DNA of 64,000 bases. Source: Pseudomonas taiwanensis. GTDB lineage: Bacteria > Pseudomonadota > Gammaproteobacteria > Pseudomonadales > Pseudomonadaceae. Both the position numbers and the translations under genes were made by a program. The notes below the pieces were generated by a model, which made no database searches, was not told the origin of the DNA, and saw only the letters and a program-made list of their open reading frames with translations. Location of the stretch: the NCBI RefSeq assembly GCF_013393345.1, contig NZ_QJRF01000060.1, forward strand, positions 1 to 64,000, given 5' to 3'. Below are positions 38,035 through 48,361 of this stretch, piece by piece. The number at the start of each line of letters is the position of its first letter. Positions within the stretch are counted from its first letter, which is position 1.

Positions 38035-38433
38035 GAAACGACCTCCTCTTAGCGATGGATGAGTGTTCCGCTCTTACCGCTTATCTTCGAGAAGCCGCTG
38101 GAATGGGCTCCGCGACACCATGCGGTGCCGCCCCCGGGCTGGCCCTGCAGACACAGCGCCAAACCCTGACCGGGTCCCGCGCGGACCCAGCCACTGATTC
38201 ACTCGTGGAGTGATCTTTCAGCTTTCATTTTGCAGGGTAGCGCCACCGCAGCGGGTCTGCCGGAAAGCTGGACAAATTGTCACAAAAGTGGCGACAGGCG
38301 GCGCTCACGCCTGATTCGCCAACAAATTGGCCATTTTTCAGCCAAGCGCCCCAGGGGTGGCGCTTGTAGGAGCGAGCTCTGCTCGCGAAATGTGGCGCTG
38401 GGGCTGTTCGCGAGCAAGTTCGCTCCTACGGGT
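38035..38433. other. 399-bp intergenic region with a REP
   Basis: It contains the rraB-like promoter area, the CACTC-GTG-GAGTG hairpin near 38197-38210, and the family-A palindrome at 38366-38429. No ORF is supported. Confidence 0.5.
38366..38429. repeat. REP-type palindrome (family A)
   Basis: GTAGGAGCGAGCTCTGCTCGC and the right arm GCGAGCAAGTTCGCTCCTAC; it lies just downstream of the SDR gene stop. Confidence 0.88.
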
Positions 38434-39195
38434 TCATGCGCCGCTCAGCAGTTTCATGATCCCCCGGTTCACCCAGGCCGGTGAAACCTGCCCGGCACCG
38501 TACATCAGGCGGAACAGCCAGCTCACCGGCCGATGCACCGTCGCGCCATGCGCTTGCTGCCAGGCGGCCTGGGCGATGTCCTCGGCGTTCAGCTTCACCC
38601 CGAGACGACGCAGCACCGGCGGCTCGAAGCGCTGGCTGCTGACCATGGGCGTTCGCACGAACGGCGGCATCAGGTCGCCGACCCGGATGCCGTGGCGACG
38701 CCATTCGAGCTCCAGCGCTTCGGTGAAGCCGCGCACCGCGAACTTGGAGGCCGAGTAACTGGCCATGTGCGGCGTGCCGTACACGCCGGAGGCCGAGCCC
38801 ATGCTGATCACCTGCGCGCCACGGGTTGCCTTGAGGTAGGGAAAGGCCGCATGGGTCACCTGCACCAGCCCCAGCACGTTGATGTTGAGGATGCGCGCAT
38901 GCTCGGCCATGTCGATTTCCTCGAAGTTGCCGAAGCGCAATACGCCTGCGCAGTTGAACAGCAGGCGCAGCTGGCCGTCGTGACGCCCGCAGAAGTCCGC
39001 CAGGGCTGCCTCCACGGCGGCCAGGTCAGTCACGTCCAGCGTCCGGTTCCAGACGCCACCCAGTGCTGCCGCCTGGGTGGACAGTGCGTCGGCGTCGCGG
39101 TCGATCAACCCGACCTGCCAGCCGCGCTCGTGAAACAGGCGGGCGGTCGCCGCGCCGATACCCGAGGCGGCGCCAGTAATCAGGATGTTGTCCAT
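38434..39195 (-). CDS. Short-chain dehydrogenase/reductase
   Basis: A 253-residue SDR. The NAD(P)-binding motif is TGAASGIG (residues about 7-14), LFNCAGVL follows, and the catalytic Ser and YxxxK lie in SGVYGTPHMASYSASKFAV. It is probably an alcohol dehydrogenase acting on products of the upstream Baeyer-Villiger monooxygenase and esterase. Its ATG lies directly after the esterase stop (1-bp gap), so it belongs to the same operon. Substrate and cofactor preference are unknown. Confidence 0.92.
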   Translation of the reverse strand: MDNILITGAASGIGAATARLFHERGWQVGLIDRDADALSTQAAALGGVWNRTLDVTDLAAVEAALADFCGRHDGQLRLLFNCAGVLRFGNFEEIDMAEHARILNINVLGLVQVTHAAFPYLKATRGAQVISMGSASGVYGTPHMASYSASKFAVRGFTEALELEWRRHGIRVGDLMPPFVRTPMVSSQRFEPPVLRRLGVKLNAEDIAQAAWQQAHGATVHRPVSWLFRLMYGAGQVSPAWVNRGIMKLLSGA

Positions 39196-39196
39196 C

Positions 39197-40135
39197 TCAG
39201 GCCTCCTCCTCCACATGCCGGCAGATGAAGTCGGCGGCGCTGGCCAGTGCCTGGTCGGCGGTACGCAGCACGCCGGTATGGGCCTGGAACACATGCCAGA
39301 GACCCGGATAGCGCTCCAGTCGCACCCAGCCACCGGCCGCACGGACCCGCTCGGCCAGGCGCAGGCTGTCGTCGCGCAGGACTTCGTCCTCGGCCACCTG
39401 CACCAGCATCGGCGACAGTCCGGAAAGATCGGCGAACAGCGGCGACAGGGCCGGATCACGTCGATCCAGCCCGGGCGGACAATAGAGGTCCATCGCCTGC
39501 TCCACCCAGGCCGGGTGGATCAGCGGGTCGCCCGCCGGCGGATTGTGCTGGGCCGTGCCGCTGAGGTCGGTGACCGGTGAGAAGCAGATCAACCCCGCCG
39601 GCCGGGGCAGGCCCTGACGACGAATCTCCAGTGCGGTGAGCAGGGTCAGGTTGCCGCCCGCCGAATCGCCGCCGATGACGATGCGAGAAGCGGGGTAGCC
39701 GGCATCCAGCAACTCACGGTAGGCGGTCACGGCGTCTTCCCTGGCGGCCGGGAAAGGGTGTTCCGGCGCCAGGCGGTAATCCTGGGCGCACACCGCCACT
39801 CCCGCGCGCCTGGCGAGGCTCGCGGTGATGGCCCGGTGCGTAGCCGGCGAGCCGGTGATGAACGCACCACCATGCAGGTAGAGCAGCACCACATGGCTGC
39901 CCCCCTGGGGCCGATGCCATTCGCAGGGTCGGCCGCCCAACTGCCCGGCCTCGCGCAACACGCCCCTTGGCGCCAGGGTGCTGGCAGTGAGCAACCGCAG
40001 TACCAGCCGCTGCATCTGGACGGGCAGCGGCGGCCGCATCAGGCCACGGAACAGCAGGCGCAGAGCGCCGCGCAGGGTCGCGCGCAGCAGCGGCTGGCCA
40101 GGTTCGGGGGCAGTGAATTCAACGGGTGCATTCAT
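39197..40135 (-). CDS. HSL-family esterase (alpha/beta hydrolase fold)
   Basis: A 312-residue esterase of the hormone-sensitive-lipase family. The oxyanion motif HGGAF lies in LYLHGGAFITG, and the nucleophile Ser in GDSAGGN; Asp and His lie in AEDEVLRDDS and YPGLWHVFQ. The 17-base overlap with the upstream monooxygenase gene and the 1-bp gap to the SDR gene place it between them in a likely ketone/ester breakdown operon. Confidence 0.92.
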   Translation of the reverse strand: MNAPVEFTAPEPGQPLLRATLRGALRLLFRGLMRPPLPVQMQRLVLRLLTASTLAPRGVLREAGQLGGRPCEWHRPQGGSHVVLLYLHGGAFITGSPATHRAITASLARRAGVAVCAQDYRLAPEHPFPAAREDAVTAYRELLDAGYPASRIVIGGDSAGGNLTLLTALEIRRQGLPRPAGLICFSPVTDLSGTAQHNPPAGDPLIHPAWVEQAMDLYCPPGLDRRDPALSPLFADLSGLSPMLVQVAEDEVLRDDSLRLAERVRAAGGWVRLERYPGLWHVFQAHTGVLRTADQALASAADFICRHVEEEA

Positions 40136-41588
40136 AGAGATCCAACTCCAGGCGACGGGTCTTTTGGCGGTAGCTGAAGGTGAAACCCGGCCAGTTGTTG
40201 GTGTTGCGGCCGTCAGCGGTCTTGTACCAACTGTTGCAGCCCTGCTCCCAGACGGTATGGCGCACGTCCTGTTGCAGGCGCTGGTTGAAATGGCGTTGCA
40301 CCTCGGGCTTGAGGTCGAGGTAGCGCAGGTCGACCAGTGCCCGTATGCCGTCCAGCACGTAGGGGAACTGGCTTTCCAGCATGTAGATGATGGAGTTGTG
40401 GCCCAGGTTGGTATTGGGTCCGTAGAGGATGAAGAGGTTCGGGAAACCGCTGACGCTGACCCCGAGATAGGCCTCGGCACCCTGGCGCCACGCCTCGTTC
40501 AGGTCACGCCCGCCGAGCCCGCGAATGCTCATCGGCGCTAGGAAGTCGGTGGCGGTGAAGCCGGTGCCGAGGATGATGGCGTCCACCTCATGGCGCCGGC
40601 CATCGCTGCTCACCACGGCATCCGCCGTCACTTCGCGGATACCGCAGTCGACCACCTCCACGTTCGCCCGCGCCAGGGCCGGGTAGAAGTCGTTGGAAAT
40701 CAGGATGCGCTTGCAGCCCAGCGGATAGTCCGGCACCAGCCGCTGGCGTAACGCCGGGTCGGCGATTCCCCGTGCCAGATGCTGGCGGAAGCGGAACTGC
40801 ATCAGCTTCATCAACGGCGGGAACACCGAGAACGCCAGCACCCGCGATTCGTGCTGGATGTACTTGAGCATGCGGTCGAACTTCTGCAGCCCTGGCAGGC
40901 GTCGCATCAGCGCCACTTCCCAGGAGCGGTAGGCACGATCCGGCTTGGGAATGACGTAGGCCGCCGAGCGCTGGAACAGCGACAGCCGCGCCACCTTCGG
41001 AGCGATCTGCGGGACGAACTGGATGGCGCTGGCTCCCGTGCCGATCACCGCCACACGCTTACCTTCCAGCGCGTAGTCATGGTTCCAGCCGGCCGAATGG
41101 AACAGTTCTCCCTTGAAGCCATCCAGCCCGCTAATGCGCGGCCAGGCCGGGCGATTCAGCTGGCCACAGGCACTGACCAGCGCCCTGGCACGAAAGCTTT
41201 CGCCCTGCCGGGTCCGTACTTGCCAGGTGCCGCTGGGCTCATCGAACTCGGCGCCCTCCACTTCGCACTCGAAGCGGATGTGCCGGCGCAGGCCGTACTT
41301 GTCAGCGCAATGCTGTTGATAGGCGAAAATCTCCGCCTGAGGGGCGAACTTGCGCGACCAGTCGGTCTTGGGCTCAAAGGAAAAGGAATACAGGTGCGAA
41401 GGGACATCGCAGGCTGCGCCGGGGTAACTGTTGTCACGCCAGGTGCCGCCGACCTCGCTGCCCTTCTCCAGGATCAGGAAGTCGTCGATGCCGGCCTTCT
41501 GCAACTGGATGGCCAGGCCCAGGCCACCGAAACCGGCGCCGATGATCAGCACATGCAAGGGTGCCGACCGCTGGGAATTGTTGTGCAT
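40119..41588 (-). CDS. Flavin-dependent Baeyer-Villiger monooxygenase
   Basis: A 489-residue class B flavin monooxygenase. The N-terminal FAD motif is GAGFGGLG (residues about 17-24). The Baeyer-Villiger fingerprint appears as FKGELFHSAGWNHD. The NADPH-binding VIGTGASAIQ follows. These enzymes insert oxygen into ketones to give esters or lactones, using NADPH and O2. The first gene of an operon with esterase and SDR makes sense as the first step. The ATG at 41588 has GGGAGATAAC upstream; the reading from 41705 is less supported. Confidence 0.94.
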   Translation of the reverse strand: MHNNSQRSAPLHVLIIGAGFGGLGLAIQLQKAGIDDFLILEKGSEVGGTWRDNSYPGAACDVPSHLYSFSFEPKTDWSRKFAPQAEIFAYQQHCADKYGLRRHIRFECEVEGAEFDEPSGTWQVRTRQGESFRARALVSACGQLNRPAWPRISGLDGFKGELFHSAGWNHDYALEGKRVAVIGTGASAIQFVPQIAPKVARLSLFQRSAAYVIPKPDRAYRSWEVALMRRLPGLQKFDRMLKYIQHESRVLAFSVFPPLMKLMQFRFRQHLARGIADPALRQRLVPDYPLGCKRILISNDFYPALARANVEVVDCGIREVTADAVVSSDGRRHEVDAIILGTGFTATDFLAPMSIRGLGGRDLNEAWRQGAEAYLGVSVSGFPNLFILYGPNTNLGHNSIIYMLESQFPYVLDGIRALVDLRYLDLKPEVQRHFNQRLQQDVRHTVWEQGCNSWYKTADGRNTNNWPGFTFSYRQKTRRLELDLYECTR

Positions 41589-41748
41589 TGTTATCTCCCG
41601 TTCCGTGCCGGGAGATGCTAGTCCGCCTTTGCCCGGACGGGAATGACACTGCGAGCCGTGGAAGTGGGAAATTGGGACAGATGTACCATTGCCGACCGCG
41701 ATCATTCGCTCGGCAATGGCTTTTCGGAAGGAAGAATTCCAGACCGGC

Positions 41749-42027
41749 TCAGCGACCGGCGCGCGACTCGCGGATGTAGAAGCGGGCCTTCTCGGCCTTG
41801 TTGGTGCAGCCCTCGAACGCCTCGAATTGCTGTTGGGTCTTGGCTGCGGTCAGCAGGCTCAGCGCCTTGGAGTAGCTCACGGTGCCGGAGAACCCTTCGG
41901 CTTTGGCCAGGTCCAGTTCCTGCCAGGCCGCATCGAGCTCCGATGCACAGCTGCTGCGGTGGACCGTATTGCCGGCGCAACCGACGAGCAACAGGGCAAT
42001 CAAAGGTACGCTGATCCAAGCTTTCAT
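41749..42027 (-). CDS. Small lipoprotein
   Basis: A 92-residue protein with the lipobox LLVGC (residues about 13-17). The mature part is helical with two Cys (SSCASELD, FEGCTNKAEKA), which may form a disulfide. It is probably anchored in the outer membrane. No specific family was recognised. Confidence 0.78.
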   Translation of the reverse strand: MKAWISVPLIALLLVGCAGNTVHRSSCASELDAAWQELDLAKAEGFSGTVSYSKALSLLTAAKTQQQFEAFEGCTNKAEKARFYIRESRAGR

Positions 42028-42178
42028 GAACGAAACTCCAATGGTGAAGATCGACAAAGTCTAGTGTTTCGCCAGGCCGTTAGGTACCCGAAAGATTCAA
42101 CTCCGTGGACGGCTAGGCAGGTAGCGACGGCCCTGCCACCCGCGTATTGTCGAAGCACTATTGTCGGGGGAATTGCGA

Positions 42179-43204
42179 ATGAGCAAGCGCGTGGCATTGG
42201 TGCTGGGTTCGGGAGGTGCGCGCGGCTATGCGCACATCGGCGTGATCGAGGAAATCGAGGCACGCGGCTACGAGATCGCCTGCATCGCCGGCTGCTCCAT
42301 GGGCGCCGTGGTCGGTGGCATATACGCCGCCGGCAAGCTGCACCACTACCGTGACTGGACCGAAAGCCTGGATTACCTGGATGTGCTGCGCCTGCTCGAC
42401 GTGAGCTTTCGCCTGGGCGCCATTCGCGGCGAAAAGGTCTTCGGGCGCATTCGCGAGATCGTCGGCGAGATCAACATCGAAGACTTGTCGATTCCCTACA
42501 CGGCAGTCGCCACCGACCTCACCAACCAGCAGGAAATCTGGTTCCAGGAAGGCTGCCTGCACCAGGCCATGCGCGCCTCGGCCGCCATCCCCAGCCTGTT
42601 CACCCCGGTGGTCCAGGGCAGCCGCATGCTGGTGGACGGCGGCCTGCTCAATCCGCTGCCGATCGTGCCGGTGGTGTCCAGCCACTGCGACCTGATCATC
42701 GCCGTCAACCTCAACGCCACCACCCAGCGCGAGTACCAACTGCCGGTGATCGAGCGACCCGACGCCATCAAGGGCCGCATCGACCTGCTGATGGAATCCC
42801 TCAGCTCGCGCCTGCCCTTCCGCAAGCGCGGCGGCGATCAGGAGCTGATGCTACTCGATCCGGAAAGCCTGCCCGGCGGCAATCCCTGGCTGGAAGATGC
42901 CGCGCCGCAAATGCAGCAACCGGCGGCCGCACCGGAAGTCGCAGGCGCCCCCAAGTCCGCCAGCGGCTCCCATGTGATCGCCAGCGTCGGTCCGGCGTCG
43001 CTGCTGGATCTGGTGAACCAGAGTTTCGAGGTGATGCAGACCTCGCTCGCGCAATACAAGATCGCCGGCTACCCGCCGGACATCCTGATCAACGTGCCCA
43101 AGCGCGTGTGCCGCTTCTTCGAGTTCTACAAGGCGCCGGAGCTGATCCAGCTGGGCCGGCAGATCGCCCGTGAAACACTGGAGCGGTACGAGCAGGGGAA
43201 TTGA
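42179..43204 (+). CDS. Patatin-like phospholipase
   Basis: A 341-residue patatin-family hydrolase. The oxyanion loop GSGGARG (residues 10-16), nucleophile Ser40 in GCSMGA and Asp153 in VDGG form the Ser-Asp dyad. RssA-like layout. Signal peptide absent, so cytosolic or translocated by other means. GGGGGA lies about eight bases before the ATG. Such enzymes hydrolyse phospholipids or lysophospholipids. A family-B palindrome follows the stop. Confidence 0.93.
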   Translation: MSKRVALVLGSGGARGYAHIGVIEEIEARGYEIACIAGCSMGAVVGGIYAAGKLHHYRDWTESLDYLDVLRLLDVSFRLGAIRGEKVFGRIREIVGEINIEDLSIPYTAVATDLTNQQEIWFQEGCLHQAMRASAAIPSLFTPVVQGSRMLVDGGLLNPLPIVPVVSSHCDLIIAVNLNATTQREYQLPVIERPDAIKGRIDLLMESLSSRLPFRKRGGDQELMLLDPESLPGGNPWLEDAAPQMQQPAAAPEVAGAPKSASGSHVIASVGPASLLDLVNQSFEVMQTSLAQYKIAGYPPDILINVPKRVCRFFEFYKAPELIQLGRQIARETLERYEQGN

Positions 43205-43220
43205 GGGGCGGCATAGACCT

Positions 43221-43319
43221 TGTGGGGGCGAATTCATTCGCTGAGGGCAGCGCAGCTGCCCCAAGAGGTTCAGAACGCCGAACCTTCGGTCCGGTTAGCG
43301 AATGAATTCGCCCCCACAG
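43221..43319. repeat. BIME-like palindrome (family B)
   Basis: Nearly identical to the copy at 36695-36793, including the GGGCAGCGCAGCTGCCCC hairpin, between the convergent patatin and glutaminase genes. Confidence 0.92.
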
Positions 43320-43335
43320 ATTCTGTAGTCCGCCC

Positions 43336-44244
43336 TCAGAAAATCGACCAACCAATCCGCTCGGACAATTTTTCCAGCGCCGCCATGCCCACCAGGGAGT
43401 TGCCGGCTTCGTTCAGCTCCGGCGACCAGACGCAGACGGTGAAGCGCCCCGGCACCACCGCGACTATCCCGCCCCCTACCCCGCTCTTGCCCGGCAGGCC
43501 GACGCGGTAGGCGAAGTTGCCGGCTTCGTCGTAGAGGCCGCTGGTGGCCATGATGGCGTTCAACTGCTTGGTCTGGCGCGGGGTAAGCACCTCCTCGCCG
43601 CTGTGCGGACTGACGCCGTTGTTGGCGAGAAAGCTGAAAGCCAGGGCCAGGTCCGCGCAGCTCATGCGGATGGCGCAATGGTGGAAGTAGCTGTGCAGCA
43701 CAGCTTCCACGTCGTTGTGGAAGTTGCCGAAGGATTGCATCAGATAAGCCATGGCGGCATTGCGTGCGCGATGCTGGTACTCGGAACGCGCCACCACTTC
43801 GTCCGACACCACGCGTGGGTTGCCGGACAGGCGCCGGACGAAATCGCGCATCGACAGCGACGGCGCGGCGAAGCGCGATTCGTTGATATCGCAGATCACC
43901 AGGGCGCCGGCGTTGATGAAGGGGTTGCGCGGAACGCCACGCTCGAACTCCAGCTGCACCAGGGAGTTGAACGGCTGACCAGAAGGCTCGTGCCCCAGTC
44001 GCTCCCAGATGCCCTCGCCGGAATGCTGGATCGCCTGCACCAGGCTGAAGACCTTGGAGATGCTCTGGATGGAGAAAGGCGTCAGGCCGTCGCCTGCGTA
44101 GAACAGCTCGCCATCGTTGCTGTAGACGGCGATGCCGAGCTGGTCCGCGCTGACACAGGAGAGCGCGGGGATGTAACTGGCGACCTTGCCCTGGCCGATC
44201 AGGGGGCGGACTTCGTCGAGGATTTCGTTCAACAGCTGCTGCAT
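43336..44244 (-). CDS. glsA: Glutaminase
   Basis: A 302-residue serine-dependent glutaminase related to beta-lactamases. The catalytic Ser61-x-x-Lys64 is in SISK, followed by [23 protein letters not shown], both conserved in bacterial glutaminases. It hydrolyses glutamine to glutamate and ammonia. The length fits the family (about 300). The order kdpE then glutaminase resembles P. aeruginosa. Confidence 0.96.
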   Translation of the reverse strand: MQQLLNEILDEVRPLIGQGKVASYIPALSCVSADQLGIAVYSNDGELFYAGDGLTPFSIQSISKVFSLVQAIQHSGEGIWERLGHEPSGQPFNSLVQLEFERGVPRNPFINAGALVICDINESRFAAPSLSMRDFVRRLSGNPRVVSDEVVARSEYQHRARNAAMAYLMQSFGNFHNDVEAVLHSYFHHCAIRMSCADLALAFSFLANNGVSPHSGEEVLTPRQTKQLNAIMATSGLYDEAGNFAYRVGLPGKSGVGGGIVAVVPGRFTVCVWSPELNEAGNSLVGMAALEKLSERIGWSIF

Positions 44245-44324
44245 GCCGGTCCTTCCATTGTGGGAGCGTCAGCGCGCTCATGCAGCTCTGGACGCGTGCC
44301 GTGACCAGGACGGCACACGGGTGC

Positions 44325-45017
44325 TCAGGCTTCGCGCAAGCGATAGCCGACGCCGGCCTCGGTGACGATGAATCGCGGATTGGCCGGGTCGTCACCGAGC
44401 TTCTGCCGCAGATGCCCCACCACCACCCGCAGGTAATGGGTGTCCTCCACGTGGGTCGGGCCCCAGATGTCCTTGAGCAATTGCTGCTGGGTGACCACCC
44501 GGCCGAGGTGACGCGCCAGTTGCGCGAGCACCGCGTACTCCTTGCGGGTCAGCCCCACTTCCTCGCCGTCGAGGGTCACCCGGCGATAGGCGAAGTCGAG
44601 TCGCAACGGACCGCTGGCAACGCTGGCCTCCGGCTGTTCGCCCGGCCCGGCCTGGCGCAACAGCACGCGCACGCGGGCGAGGAACTCCTGGATACCAAAG
44701 GGCTTGGTCACGTAGTCATTGGCGCCACGGTCCAGGGCCAGCACCTTTTCGCCCTCGCTGGCGCGCACCGAAAGCACCAGTACCGGAACCTGGGACCATT
44801 CGCGCAGTTCACGCAGCACATCCTGGCCGTCCATGTCCGGCAGGCCGAGGTCGAGCACCACCATGTCGGGCCTGGCCAATGCCGCCTGCTCCAGCCCTTC
44901 GCGGCCATTGGCGCCCTCCAGCACCCGATAGCCCTGGGCGGTCAGGCTGATGCGCAGGAACTTGCGGATCTGTGCTTCGTCGTCGATGACCAGGATGGTC
45001 GGCTGGTTGGTACTCAT
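44325..45017 (-). CDS. kdpE: Response regulator KdpE
   Basis: A 230-residue OmpR-class regulator. The receiver domain has Asp56 in VVLDLGLP and K in YVTKPF. The C-terminal winged helix ends GVGYRLREA. It activates kdpFABC transcription when phosphorylated by KdpD under low potassium or osmotic stress. The ATG is at 45017, after a 72-bp gap from kdpD. Confidence 0.97.
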   Translation of the reverse strand: MSTNQPTILVIDDEAQIRKFLRISLTAQGYRVLEGANGREGLEQAALARPDMVVLDLGLPDMDGQDVLRELREWSQVPVLVLSVRASEGEKVLALDRGANDYVTKPFGIQEFLARVRVLLRQAGPGEQPEASVASGPLRLDFAYRRVTLDGEEVGLTRKEYAVLAQLARHLGRVVTQQQLLKDIWGPTHVEDTHYLRVVVGHLRQKLGDDPANPRFIVTEAGVGYRLREA

Positions 45018-45089
45018 TCGAGATTCATCGTTTCCATTGCCAATGCGGACTGCTTTTCTGTTGTGGGTACGACACACTCCGCGCCGTAC

Positions 45090-47738
45090 TCATTCTTCCT
45101 CCAACTGCGGCTGCGGATGCAGCGGCAGGTGGAGGGTCAGGGTCGCGCCGCGGCCGTCCAGGCCATCGCCCACGGTCACACGGCCGCCGTGGGCGCCGAC
45201 CATGCCCAGGCAGATCGCCAATCCCAGGCCGGTGCCCTGCCCGCCCCGATCACCTCGGGCAGCGGTATAGAACATATCGAAGATCCTGTCGCGCTCATCC
45301 GGTGGGATACCTGGCCCCTGGTCACTGACGGAGAAGCGCAGCTCGGCGTCGTCGGCCTCGACCGCGACTCGCAGTTGCCCCTGGCTGGGCGAGAAACGCG
45401 CAGCGTTCTCCAGCACGTTGACCAGCGCCTGCTCGATCAGAGCGGCGTGTACATAGAGCAGTGGCAACTGCTCCGGCACCCGGGTTTCCACCTGCAAGGG
45501 TGCCAGCACCGGGCGCAGGCGCTGCAGGGCGCTGGCGACGATGTCCACCGGCGCCACCCAGTCGCGGGCGAGCTTGAGACCGCCATGGCCGAGTCGAGTC
45601 ATGTCCAGCAGGTTCTGGATGTAGCGATCGAGGCGCTCGGCTTCGTCGCGGGTGCCCTCCAGCAACTCCCGGCGATCCTCCAGGGGAATGGCTTCACCCA
45701 GGGCCAGCAGGCTGTCGATGGAGCCGCGCATGGCCGTGAGCGGCGTGCGCAGGTCGTGGGAAACCGATGCCAGCAAGGCGCTACGCAATTGTTCGGTTTC
45801 GCCGTGCAAGCGTGCGGCCTCAAGCTCTTCCGCCAACTGTGCACGCGCCATGGCCTGGGCCAGGGGCTGGCCAAGGGCGGCGATCAGCCGACGCCGGCCC
45901 GCCGGCAGTGGAGCTTCGTCGCGCGGACTGATGCCCAGCAGCACCAGCGGTCCTTCCTCGCCCGACAGAGGCAACCACCACCAGCGCCCACCGGGCAGGG
46001 TGTCGGTGCCGAGGCCTGCCGGTTGGTGGTGCTGCCAGGACCATTCGGCTGCAGCACGCTCCTGGTCGGCCAGCAGGCGCTGCACGCCGGCCTCCACTTT
46101 CCAGACACCATCCCGCCCCCGGGACAGCAGGCAGACCTCCACATCCGACCAGTCACCGAACTGCTGCAGGGCGACATTCAGCACCGCCTGGCGGTCGGTG
46201 GCGGCGGTGAGCTTGCGCGAAAGGTCGAGCAGCACGGTGGTCTCCGACTGCGTGTCGCGCAGGGCATCGAACTGGCGGCGCTGGCGCGAGGCCAGGTTGC
46301 CGGTGAGGCCGGCCATCAACAGGAAGAAGAGCAACGTCAGCACGTCTTCCTGGCGGGCGATGGTCAGCGAAAACGTCGGCGGGATGAACAGGAAGTCGTA
46401 GGCCAGGAACGACAACCCGGCGCAAAGCAGCGCCGGCCCCAGGCTGCTGCGCACCGCCACCAGCAATACCGCAGCGAGGAACACCAGGGAGATATTCGGT
46501 AGCTCCAGGCTATGGGACACCACCCAGGCCAATCCGCTGGCGGCCAGGGCGGCGAGTACCGCCAGACCGTAATCCAGCATGCGCGAAGGATGGCTGGCGC
46601 GTGGACTGGGCGGACGGCGGTCGGCCTCGGTGTCCAGCACGCTGACTTCCAGCCCCTCGGCAAGATTCAGCAGGCGCTCCGCGAGGCCGCGGCCGAGCAG
46701 GCGACGACGTAGGCGTCGACGGCTGCGCCCGACCAGCAACAGGCTGGCGCGGCGCTCGTCGGCATGCTGCACCAGCGCCTTGGCAACGGACTCGGCGCGC
46801 AGGGTCACCACTTCGCCACCCAGGCGTTCGGCCAGTTGCTGCGCACCCTGCAGGCGCGCGCGCACCTCTTCGGAGCGGGCGCCGCCGGTATCCACGTGCA
46901 CCACCGACCAGGGCAGGTGACGCCGCTCGGCGACGCGGCTGGCATGACGCACCAGGCGCTCGGCCTGGTGGTCGCCATCGATGCCCACCAGCAACCGGCC
47001 GCGCACGGCGGGCGCTTCCAGGCCGCGCTGGCGGTAGCGCCGGTTGAGGTCGGCATCCACCCGCGCGGCGGCGGTCTGCATGGCCAGTTCGCGCAGCGCG
47101 GTGAGATTGGTCTGGGAGAAGAAGGCGTCGATGGCGGCACGGGCCTGCTCGGGCACGTAGACCTTGCCTTCGCGCAGACGCTCCAGCAGTTCGCGCGGCG
47201 GCAGGTCGACCAGGAGGATTTCGTCAGCCTCCTGCAGGACCCAGTCGGGCAAGGTCTCGCGGACCTGCACGCCAGTGATGTCATGCACCTGGTCGTTGAG
47301 GGCTTCCAGGTGCTGGACGTTGACCGTGGTGTAAACGTCTATGCCCGCGTCGAGCAGTTCCTGCACGTCCTGCCAGCGCTTGGCGTGACGGCTGCCAGGG
47401 GCGTTGGTATGGGCCAGTTCGTCCACCAGCACCAGTCGCGGCGGGTGAGCGAGGATGCCGTCGAGGTCCATCTCGGTGAGCGCCATGCCGCGGTAGTCGA
47501 AGTGCCGCAGCGGTTGTTGCGGCAGCCCGGCGAGCATGGCCTCGGTTTCCGCGCGGCCGTGGGTTTCCACCACGCCCGCGCGCAGGTCGACGCCCTGGCG
47601 CAGTTGCGCCTGGGCGGCCTGGAGCATGGCGTAGGTCTTGCCCACGCCGGGGGCGGCGCCGAGGAAAACCTTCAGGCGGCCACGCCCGTCGCGGGGGATG
47701 TCGGCCAGAAGCGCGTCGGCGCGCTGCGCATCACTCAT
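45090..47738 (-). CDS. kdpD: Sensor kinase KdpD
   Basis: An 882-residue sensor kinase. The N-terminal KdpD domain has Walker [10 protein letters not shown] (residues 27-35). A USP-like domain lies around residues 240-370, four transmembrane helices around 385-490, a GAF-type region follows, and the HisKA motif [10 protein letters not shown] gives His661. The HATPase boxes ([18 protein letters not shown]) are intact. It senses low K+ and phosphorylates KdpE. Its start overlaps kdpC by four bases. Confidence 0.97.
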   Translation of the reverse strand: MSDAQRADALLADIPRDGRGRLKVFLGAAPGVGKTYAMLQAAQAQLRQGVDLRAGVVETHGRAETEAMLAGLPQQPLRHFDYRGMALTEMDLDGILAHPPRLVLVDELAHTNAPGSRHAKRWQDVQELLDAGIDVYTTVNVQHLEALNDQVHDITGVQVRETLPDWVLQEADEILLVDLPPRELLERLREGKVYVPEQARAAIDAFFSQTNLTALRELAMQTAAARVDADLNRRYRQRGLEAPAVRGRLLVGIDGDHQAERLVRHASRVAERRHLPWSVVHVDTGGARSEEVRARLQGAQQLAERLGGEVVTLRAESVAKALVQHADERRASLLLVGRSRRRLRRRLLGRGLAERLLNLAEGLEVSVLDTEADRRPPSPRASHPSRMLDYGLAVLAALAASGLAWVVSHSLELPNISLVFLAAVLLVAVRSSLGPALLCAGLSFLAYDFLFIPPTFSLTIARQEDVLTLLFFLLMAGLTGNLASRQRRQFDALRDTQSETTVLLDLSRKLTAATDRQAVLNVALQQFGDWSDVEVCLLSRGRDGVWKVEAGVQRLLADQERAAAEWSWQHHQPAGLGTDTLPGGRWWWLPLSGEEGPLVLLGISPRDEAPLPAGRRRLIAALGQPLAQAMARAQLAEELEAARLHGETEQLRSALLASVSHDLRTPLTAMRGSIDSLLALGEAIPLEDRRELLEGTRDEAERLDRYIQNLLDMTRLGHGGLKLARDWVAPVDIVASALQRLRPVLAPLQVETRVPEQLPLLYVHAALIEQALVNVLENAARFSPSQGQLRVAVEADDAELRFSVSDQGPGIPPDERDRIFDMFYTAARGDRGGQGTGLGLAICLGMVGAHGGRVTVGDGLDGRGATLTLHLPLHPQPQLEEE

Positions 47739-48286
47739 CGGGTCATCTCATTCAACGCGGTGTTCAGGGCGAGCACGTTGACCACCTCGGGGCCCAACAG
47801 GGGCTGTTCGGTGTTCTGCTCCACCAGGCGCTCCAGGGTCTCGGCCGGCAGGCCACGTTCGGCTGCGATGCGCGGAATCTGGAAGCGCGCGGCATTCGGC
47901 GGAAGGTGCGGGTCCAGGCCGCTACCCGAGGTGGTCACCAGCGCCATGGGCACCTTGCCGTGACCCTCGGTGGCCAGGCGATGCGCGTCTTTATTGATGC
48001 GCTCGGCCAGGGCCGGATTGCTCGGTGCCAGGTTGCTGGCACCGCTGGCCACAGTGGCGAAGCCGGCGGCCGAGGGGCGCGACTGGAACCACTGCGGACC
48101 GTCAAAGTTCTGCGCCAGCAGGCTGCTACCGCGCACCTCGCCCTTGGCGTCCCGCACCAGGCTGCCGTTGGCCTGCTCGGGGAAGGCCAGTTGGGCGATG
48201 CCGGTGACGGTCAGCGGATAGGCGACGCCAGTGATCAGGGTCATCAGGGCCAGAAGGCTCAGGGCTGGGCGGAGTTGGCTAAGCAT
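47735..48286 (-). CDS. kdpC: Potassium-transporting ATPase subunit KdpC
   Basis: A 183-residue subunit with one N-terminal transmembrane helix and a periplasmic domain, with conserved [21 protein letters not shown]. It stabilises the KdpFABC complex. It overlaps kdpD and is preceded by kdpB. Confidence 0.97.
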   Translation of the reverse strand: MLSQLRPALSLLALMTLITGVAYPLTVTGIAQLAFPEQANGSLVRDAKGEVRGSSLLAQNFDGPQWFQSRPSAAGFATVASGASNLAPSNPALAERINKDAHRLATEGHGKVPMALVTTSGSGLDPHLPPNAARFQIPRIAAERGLPAETLERLVEQNTEQPLLGPEVVNVLALNTALNEMTR

Positions 48287-48361
48287 ATTCAGTTCCTCTC
48301 GGGAAATCTAAGTTCGTGTGGCGCGATCGCCCCCTCCCCCGCGGGCGGGAGAGGGTTTCAC

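Noticed and set aside
44280-46502. 740-codon plus-strand ORF opposite kdpE/kdpD
   Set aside because: Shadow frame; no conserved motif.
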